Positions 33,496 to 38,356 of a stretch of DNA of 38,356 nt are shown piece by piece. Location of the stretch: contig JALSRG010000085.1 of NCBI GenBank assembly GCA_026984915.1, forward strand, positions 1 through 38,356, in the 5' to 3' direction. Origin of the DNA: Marinosulfonomonas sp. Its GTDB lineage: Bacteria; Pseudomonadota; Alphaproteobacteria; Rhodobacterales; Rhodobacteraceae. Both the position numbers and the translations under genes were made by a program. Positions within the stretch are counted from its first letter, which is position 1. The number at the start of each line of letters is the position of its first letter. Below the pieces are notes generated by a model. It did not search any database. It was not told the origin of the DNA and saw only the letters and a list, made by a program, of their open reading frames with translations.

Positions 33496-34965
33496 GTGAA
33501 TTCCAAGGCACTTACCATTCCAAGGCAGCGCCAGCCATTGCAACAGCTCTTCTGGCTGTTGTTCGCGGCTGCGGCGCTTTTGCTGGCTCAGGGGTTTGTC
33601 TCTGTTGCGCGCAGTGCACCCGACAGCTTTGCAGATCTTGCGGAAAAGGTCAGCCCGGCCGTTGTCGATATTACCACAACAACGGTCATTGCCGCCCCGA
33701 CCGGCCCAAACCCGATCGTGCCGCCCGGTTCACCGTTCGAAGACTTTTTCAACGATTTCATGAACCGTGACCAGAACGGTCAGCGCCGGCCGCAACGGGC
33801 GCAGGCCCTGGGATCCGGGTTTGTGATTTCCGAGGACGGCTACATCGTTACCAACAATCATGTGATCGAAGAGGCTGACGAGATAATGATCGAGTTCTTT
33901 TCGGGGGAAAAGCTGCCGGCAAAGGTAATCGGCACCGATCTGAACACGGATATAGCCCTGCTCAAGGTCGAGAGCGACAAACCGCTTCCCTTTGTCAGCT
34001 TTGGCGACAGTGATGTCGCACGGGTTGGCGATTGGGTCATGGCGATGGGCAATCCTCTGGGGCAGGGGTTTTCGGTTTCCGCCGGGATCATTTCGGCAAG
34101 AAATCGCGAGCTTTCGGGCACCTATGATGATTTTCTGCAAACCGATGCTGCCATCAACCGCGGAAACTCGGGTGGCCCCCTGTTCAACATGGACGGAGAG
34201 GTGATCGGGGTGAATACGGCAATCCTCAGCCCGAACGGCGGCTCGATCGGAATCGGGTTTTCCATGTCGTCGGCCGTTGTCAGCAAGGTTGTTGAGCAGC
34301 TGCGCGAATTTGGCGAAACCCGGCGCGGTTGGCTGGGGGTTCGCATCCAGGATGTGACACCCGACATGGCCGAGGCGATGGGCATGGAGGTTGCCAGAGG
34401 CGCCCTTGTCACGGATGTCCCCGAAGGCCCCGCCGCCGAGGCCGGGATCAAGCCCGGTGATGTTATCGTGTCCTTTGACGGGGTCGATGTGAAAGACACC
34501 CGGGATCTGGTGCGCCAGGTGGGCAATGCCCAGGTAGGCAAAGCGGTGCGTATCGTTGTTTTGCGCGACGGAAAAACCGAGACGCTCAAGATCACGCTTG
34601 GCCGGCGTGAAACGGCTGAGGGGGCCAGCAGTACACCCGATAAACCCGGTGTTGCGCCAAAACCCGTTGAAAAGGAAATTCTGGGGCTGACCCTGACACC
34701 GCTTACAGACGAAATGCGCAGCGAACTTGGCCTGAACGCCGGTCTGAAGGGGCTGGTTATCAAGGATGTAAAAGAAGATTCTCAGGCTTACGAAAAAGGC
34801 CTGCGTGCTGGTGATGTGATTGTAGAGGTCGGCCAGCAGAAGGTGGCCGATATCGCTCAGTTTGAAAAACGTCTGGACGAGGCCCGAGAGGCTGGCCGCA
34901 AATCAATCCTCTTGCTGGTTCGTCGGGCCGGTGAGCCGCGTTTTGTGGCTCTTTCACTGGAATAA
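33496..34965 (+). CDS. DegP/MucD-type periplasmic serine protease
   Basis: A 489-residue HtrA-family protease and chaperone for misfolded envelope proteins. A membrane-type signal (LFWLLFAAAALLLAQGFVSVARS, about 18-40) precedes the trypsin-like domain with triad His122 (TNNHVI), Asp152 (NTDIALL) and Ser225 (RGNSGGPL). Two PDZ domains follow (about 275-370 and 400-485). The GTG at 33496 is chosen because a perfect AGGAGG lies eight bases upstream; no ATG fits. It sits 136 bases behind the hflKC genes and is followed by a strong terminator. Confidence 0.94.
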   Translation: MNSKALTIPRQRQPLQQLFWLLFAAAALLLAQGFVSVARSAPDSFADLAEKVSPAVVDITTTTVIAAPTGPNPIVPPGSPFEDFFNDFMNRDQNGQRRPQRAQALGSGFVISEDGYIVTNNHVIEEADEIMIEFFSGEKLPAKVIGTDLNTDIALLKVESDKPLPFVSFGDSDVARVGDWVMAMGNPLGQGFSVSAGIISARNRELSGTYDDFLQTDAAINRGNSGGPLFNMDGEVIGVNTAILSPNGGSIGIGFSMSSAVVSKVVEQLREFGETRRGWLGVRIQDVTPDMAEAMGMEVARGALVTDVPEGPAAEAGIKPGDVIVSFDGVDVKDTRDLVRQVGNAQVGKAVRIVVLRDGKTETLKITLGRRETAEGASSTPDKPGVAPKPVEKEILGLTLTPLTDEMRSELGLNAGLKGLVIKDVKEDSQAYEKGLRAGDVIVEVGQQKVADIAQFEKRLDEAREAGRKSILLLVRRAGEPRFVALSLE

Positions 34966-34992
34966 ACCTGAAACAACCATTGTACATGAAAG

Positions 34993-35012
34993 AAGGGCCC
35001 GCAAGGGCCCTT
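34993..35012 (+). terminator. Terminator after degP-like gene
   Basis: AAGGGCCC pairs with GGGCCCTT (8-bp perfect stem) across a GCAA tetraloop, followed by TC, so the T-run is short. It begins 28 bases after the protease stop codon. Confidence 0.7.
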
Positions 35013-35231
35013 TCAGTACGGTTTTCCCGTGGGATTATCACTTGCACCATCCGGCGGCCCCCCGGTTGTCATGTGGCAGGCAGGCGGGCGGGGCCATGTG
35101 GGGCAAAGCAGTGCGGCGCAAGAACATAGGCGGAACAAGCAGATCCTGAAACAAGTGATTGTCGCAGAAGGGTGAAAAGGGGTTGGATGGGCGTTCCGGC
35201 TTGGATAGAAAAACCGCAACGATTTGCGTAG

Positions 35232-35575
<344 letters not shown>

Positions 35576-35576
<1 letters not shown>

Positions 35577-36274
35577 TGCTGCGGGCCGCACTGCTCGGGC
35601 TGGCTGTCTTTCTCGCACAACCTGCTGCTGCTGAAATCATCTCGGCGCGCTATACAGACCCGACAACGCGCTATGATCACGGGATTCTGGGGGATGCAAT
35701 AGAATACGGCGCGCTGGAGATGACCTTGAAGTCGGGCCGTCGGCTCAGACTGGTTTTGCCGGATACGCGGGTGTTTGAAGATATTGCACCTCGCCTGGCT
35801 GATCTTGATCACGACGGCGCCCCCGAGGTGATTGTCGTGGAAACGGACTTGTCGCGCGGGGCAAGGCTTGCGGTTTATGGTGAAAAGGGGCTGATTGCCG
35901 CGACACCGTTCATTGGCCGGACCCATCGCTGGCTGGCCCCCGTCGGTGCCGCGGATCTTGATGGCGACGGTTTCACCGAGATCGCCTATGTTGACCGCCC
36001 GCATCTGGCAAAATTGCTGAAAGTCTGGCGGTTTCGCAATGGCCGACTGGAACCGGTCGCCCAGTTGCAAGGGCTGACAAACCATCAGATCGGGCAGGAT
36101 CACATTACTGGCGGCATCCGGGAATGTTCTGACGGGCCTGAAATCATCACCCTTGATGGCAACTGGAAACGGATCATGGCCACACGCCTGCAGGGCGGTC
36201 GCCTGAAAAGTCGCATGATTGGCACAGCCACCAGCCCCGAAGCTGTTGCAAAGGCAATGCGCTGCCAGGAATAG
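35576..36274 (+). CDS. Secreted FG-GAP/VCBS-repeat protein
   Basis: A 232-residue exported protein with a signal peptide (AALLGLAVFLAQPAAA, cleavage near residue 19) and two calcium-loop-like FG-GAP motifs, DLDHDGAPE (76-84) and DLDGDGFTE (127-135), the mark of a small beta-propeller. The C-terminal part has single cysteines at 184 and 230. Function is unknown. The ATG shares one base with the ferredoxin stop codon, so expression of the two is coupled although one is cytoplasmic and the other periplasmic. Confidence 0.85.
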
Positions 36275-36679
36275 TCCAGTTTTCGACAGGCCAACCGGTT
36301 ACGCCTGCCCATAAGTTGAAATTCCTGTTTCGCCCCCGACCAGATCGGCCCCGACATGCCCACCGGCGTAATGCCGAAGGCAAGGGGTAGGTGCGGCCCC
36401 CATCAGCGGGGTAGACAGATCGGCGGTGAATTCGCCATGCAGGACCGAGGGGCGCAGCAGGATTTCGTCAAGGGCGCTGCGGTTGCGATGCTTGGTCGCC
36501 TCGTCCCCTGTGGCGCTGTCCAGATACTCTCACACGAAATGCGGAATGCGCTTGCAGGCACGGCGGCGCAGATCGGCAAGCGAAGGGTGGGTGCTGTGCA
36601 GGGTCATGGGCAGAGTGTTAGCGGCTTGCGGGGGAGGGGGAAAGACGCCAATGGTCATTCAGATGGCATTTATTCACAG
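36275..36679. other. Non-coding stretch holding the lldD remnant
   Basis: No intact gene is supported in these 405 bases. Apart from the decayed dehydrogenase fragment, the 50 bases next to the FG-GAP gene and the 70 bases next to the exporter gene show no promoter or terminator I can defend. Confidence 0.7.
36328..36607 (-). pseudogene. 5' remnant of an lldD-type alpha-hydroxy-acid dehydrogenase gene
   Basis: Minus-strand translation from the ATG at 36607 gives MTLHSTHPSLADLRRRACKR and then HFV, a stop, EYLDS, followed by DEILLRPSVLHGEFTADLST. This is the N-terminus of an FMN-dependent alpha-hydroxy-acid (L-lactate) dehydrogenase. Codon 26 is TGA (36532-36530), probably from an ancestral Trp. 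Near 36385 the frame shifts, after which FGITPVGMSGPIWSGAK continues the family pattern. Homology stops at about residue 94; the remaining three quarters of the gene, including the catalytic region, is missing. The gene is dead. No clear repeat marks the deletion edge. Confidence 0.8.
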
Positions 36680-37306
36680 TTACCTACTCGTAGTCACGCT
36701 CGCCATTTTGATCCCGGCAAAGATAAGGGCTGCCCCGGCTGTCTTGTTGATCGCGTTGACAATCCAACTTTTGACCCCGCCTTGGATTATGCGGTCGCCA
36801 AGATACGCATAGCCTGAATATATTATCCATTGCAGCAGAAATGCAGTTGCCCACATAATCAGGAACTGCGGCGCGATTGGCCTGTCTACATTAAGGAATT
36901 GCGGAAGAATTGCCGAAAAGAACAGAAGGGCTTTGGGGTTGGAAAATTCAACTAGAAAACCATGAGTGAACAGTGAACTGCGCTTGCGTAACGGTGCGCC
37001 GGATTTAACAACCAATCCACCTGATTTGCTGAATATTGCGGAAAATCCAAGATACAATAAATAAGCGACACCAACCCATTTGATAACCTGAAACAGAGTG
37101 TATGATGCCACAATCAACGAGGCAATGCCGGTGGCAGACATTGCATAATATATCATTGTTGCACAGGTGATGCCGAACACGCCAAATAGCGTTCTTTTTA
37201 AGCCGTTACTTGCGCCTTGGGATGCCATTAGTATTGCAGTAGGGCCAGGTGAGAAAATGACGATGGCCGTTGTTAATGTATAAATCAGGTAAGTTTGAAT
37301 ATCCAT
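36680..37306 (-). CDS. LysE/RhtB-family exporter, AT-rich and probably acquired
   Basis: A 208-residue inner-membrane protein with about six membrane segments. The family motif FSPGPTAILMASQGASNG lies near residue 19, and the central GVAYLLYLGFSAIF and FSNPKALLFFSAILPQF are typical of LysE/RhtB exporters of amino acids such as homoserine, threonine or leucine. The ATG at 37306 has ACGGAG five bases upstream. Base use differs from neighbours: bases 37021-37080 are 22/60 G+C, against 34/60 for 36001-36060 in the FG-GAP gene, and A/T-ending codons are common. It lies between a pseudogene and an inverted repeat pair. Confidence 0.9.
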   Translation of the reverse strand: MDIQTYLIYTLTTAIVIFSPGPTAILMASQGASNGLKRTLFGVFGITCATMIYYAMSATGIASLIVASYTLFQVIKWVGVAYLLYLGFSAIFSKSGGLVVKSGAPLRKRSSLFTHGFLVEFSNPKALLFFSAILPQFLNVDRPIAPQFLIMWATAFLLQWIIYSGYAYLGDRIIQGGVKSWIVNAINKTAGAALIFAGIKMASVTTSR

Positions 37307-37455
37307 GTTGGCTCCGTATTCATCAAGATGCTGCGTAAGAACAATAAGGGAACAAATGTAGTTATGTGTCAAGCGGTAGTTGAGTATGTATAAGAGCCAG
37401 AATAGCTCTGCCGAGGCTTCTGTAAAAATTTATCACCTATCCCCTCGCACCCGTC

Positions 37456-37483
37456 ATTTTGCAAAAATGACAGCGCCCGACCT
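37456..37483 (+). repeat. 28-bp inverted repeat, left copy
   Basis: Matches the reverse complement of 37580-37607 at 25 of 28 positions. It starts with a small hairpin (ATTTT/AAAAT) and continues into AGCGCCCGACCT, whose GCGCCC pairs with GGGCGC at 37493-37498, so each copy carries its own stem-loop. The pair resembles two REP units facing each other or the ends of a very small mobile element. Confidence 0.7.
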
Positions 37484-37579
37484 CCCCATGGAGGGCGCTA
37501 TGCAACGGTGCAACTGGTTAATATGTCTGAAATCAAAAAACTGTTCTATCCGCGAAAACCATGTCGTCATGCGCCCACC

Positions 37580-37607
37580 AGGTCGGGCGCTGCCATTTTC
37601 ACAAAAT
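37580..37607 (-). repeat. 28-bp inverted repeat, right copy
   Basis: Oppositely oriented partner of the left copy, 96 bases away, with three mismatches. Its GCGC-rich part also pairs with a nearby GCGCCC (37571-37576). No flanking target duplication is apparent. Confidence 0.7.
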
Positions 37608-37700
37608 AGGTTTGTTTCCCGCATGTCATCCTGAAATACCTTCAGAACATAATATGAACACCTCTTTATCTTGCCCGCCATTTCGTTTACCCACGTCGCC

Positions 37701-38356
37701 ATGAGCCATTCTGACGATATCCCCGCCCCGACCGGCCTTGCCGCCCGTGCGATGGCCGCGCGACCTGCGCCCTATCTGGATGGGCTGAACCCCGAACAAC
37801 GCCGCGCGGTCGAGGCAATGGACGGGCCGGTGCTGATGCTGGCGGGTGCTGGCACCGGCAAGACCCGGGCGCTGACCGCGCGGATTGTGCATTTGCTGAA
37901 CACCGGCCGCGCCCGCCCGAACGAGGTGCTGGCCGTGACCTTTACCAACAAGGCCGCGCGCGAAATGAAAGAGCGTGTGGGGCAGATGCTGGGCGAAACC
38001 GTGGAAGGGATGCCGTGGCTGGGCACTTTCCATGCGATCTGTGTCAAACTGCTGCGCCGCCATGCCGAATTGGTCGGGCTGAAAAGCAATTTCACCATTC
38101 TGGACACGGACGACCAGATCCGCCTGCTGAAACAGCTTCTGGCGGCGGCCAATATCGACGACAAACGCTGGCCCGCCCGCGCGCTGGCTTCGGTGATTGA
38201 CGGCTGGAAAAACCGCGCATGGACGCCGGACAAGGTGCCGGCAAGCGAGGCGGGTGTGTTCAACAACATGGGGGGCGAGCTGTATGCCGCCTATCAGACC
38301 CGCCTGAAAACCCTGAACGCGGTGGATTTCGGCGATCTGCTGCTGCATGTGGTGAC
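37701..38356 (+). CDS. UvrD/PcrA-type DNA helicase (3' end outside window)
   Basis: The first 218 codons of a superfamily 1A helicase, open to the window edge. The Q-motif LNPEQRRAV (29-37), Walker A LAGAGTGKT (48-56), motif Ia (AVTFTNKAAREMKERV) and GTFHAICVKLLRRH identify the UvrD/PcrA/Rep group; the end of the visible part (AVDFGDLL) is motif II-like, with the usual Asp-Phe-Gly/Asp-Asp arrangement for UvrD. Such enzymes unwind DNA in repair and replication. The ATG at 37701 has no strong ribosome site; an ATG at 37752 is the alternative. Confidence 0.93.
   Translation, partial: MSHSDDIPAPTGLAARAMAARPAPYLDGLNPEQRRAVEAMDGPVLMLAGAGTGKTRALTARIVHLLNTGRARPNEVLAVTFTNKAAREMKERVGQMLGETVEGMPWLGTFHAICVKLLRRHAELVGLKSNFTILDTDDQIRLLKQLLAAANIDDKRWPARALASVIDGWKNRAWTPDKVPASEAGVFNNMGGELYAAYQTRLKTLNAVDFGDLLLHVV

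Larger units (their letters stand above)
37307..37700. other. Intergenic stretch with inverted repeats
   Basis: These 394 bases between the exporter and the helicase hold no gene I can support. The left 130 bases are AT-rich like the exporter gene. The middle contains two oppositely oriented 28-bp repeats, described separately. The right end must carry the helicase gene's promoter, but no clear boxes are seen. Confidence 0.65.

Noticed and set aside
32233-33543. Long open frame on the minus strand across hflC and DUF2065
   Set aside because: Antisense to two conserved genes; composition and lack of motifs indicate a shadow frame.

Overview
The window looks like a chromosomal segment from a Rhodobacterales (Roseobacter-group) alphaproteobacterium. 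The evidence is the GC-rich coding sequence, the gene orders secG-pyrG, rpiA-gor and hflK-hflC-DUF2065-degP, and several small families common in that group (DUF6524, DUF2842, a PhnD-like protein without a signal peptide, and an acidic protein of about 800 residues with conserved ends). I see no rRNA, tRNA, CRISPR array, phage module or intact insertion sequence.

Layout. 1-2.5 kb: end of a YjbQ-family gene, a small secreted protein, a dodecin, and an Nramp manganese transporter (mntH) behind a Mur/Fur-like palindrome. 2.7-4.3 kb: nrdR and ribD, meeting a long minus-strand cluster tail to tail. 4.3-13.6 kb: that cluster, read from right to left, encodes a polar amino acid/opine-type ABC transporter (ATPase, binding protein, two permeases), a glutamine-synthetase-like ligase, a class I glutamine amidotransferase-like hydrolase, a second glutamine-synthetase-like ligase, a PuuB-like FAD oxidase and a DegT-type PLP aminotransferase. 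It resembles gamma-glutamylation routes for amine catabolism, but has two ligases, a sugar-type aminotransferase, and no visible aldehyde dehydrogenase or regulator. It is the best candidate here for an incompletely described pathway.

13.7-19.9 kb: PhnD-like protein, TerB-like protein, DUF1330, pyrG, secG and DUF6524 on the minus strand, then purA-DUF2842 on the plus strand. 19.9-25.4 kb: the large acidic protein, thiamine pyrophosphokinase, an EamA exporter and L-serine ammonia-lyase. 25.7-28.6 kb: a complete mercury-resistance locus, merTPFA with divergent merR, whose shared promoter region has the 19-bp spacer and palindrome of MerR-controlled promoters. 28.9-36.3 kb: rpiA-gor, hflK-hflC-DUF2065-degP, and a ferredoxin coupled to an FG-GAP-repeat secreted protein.

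36.3-37.7 kb is a scar or flexible site. It holds a decayed 5' remnant of an lldD-type alpha-hydroxy-acid dehydrogenase (nonsense codon, frameshift, lost 3' part), an AT-rich LysE-family exporter that looks acquired, and two inverted 28-bp hairpin-bearing repeats. The window ends inside a UvrD/PcrA-type helicase gene.
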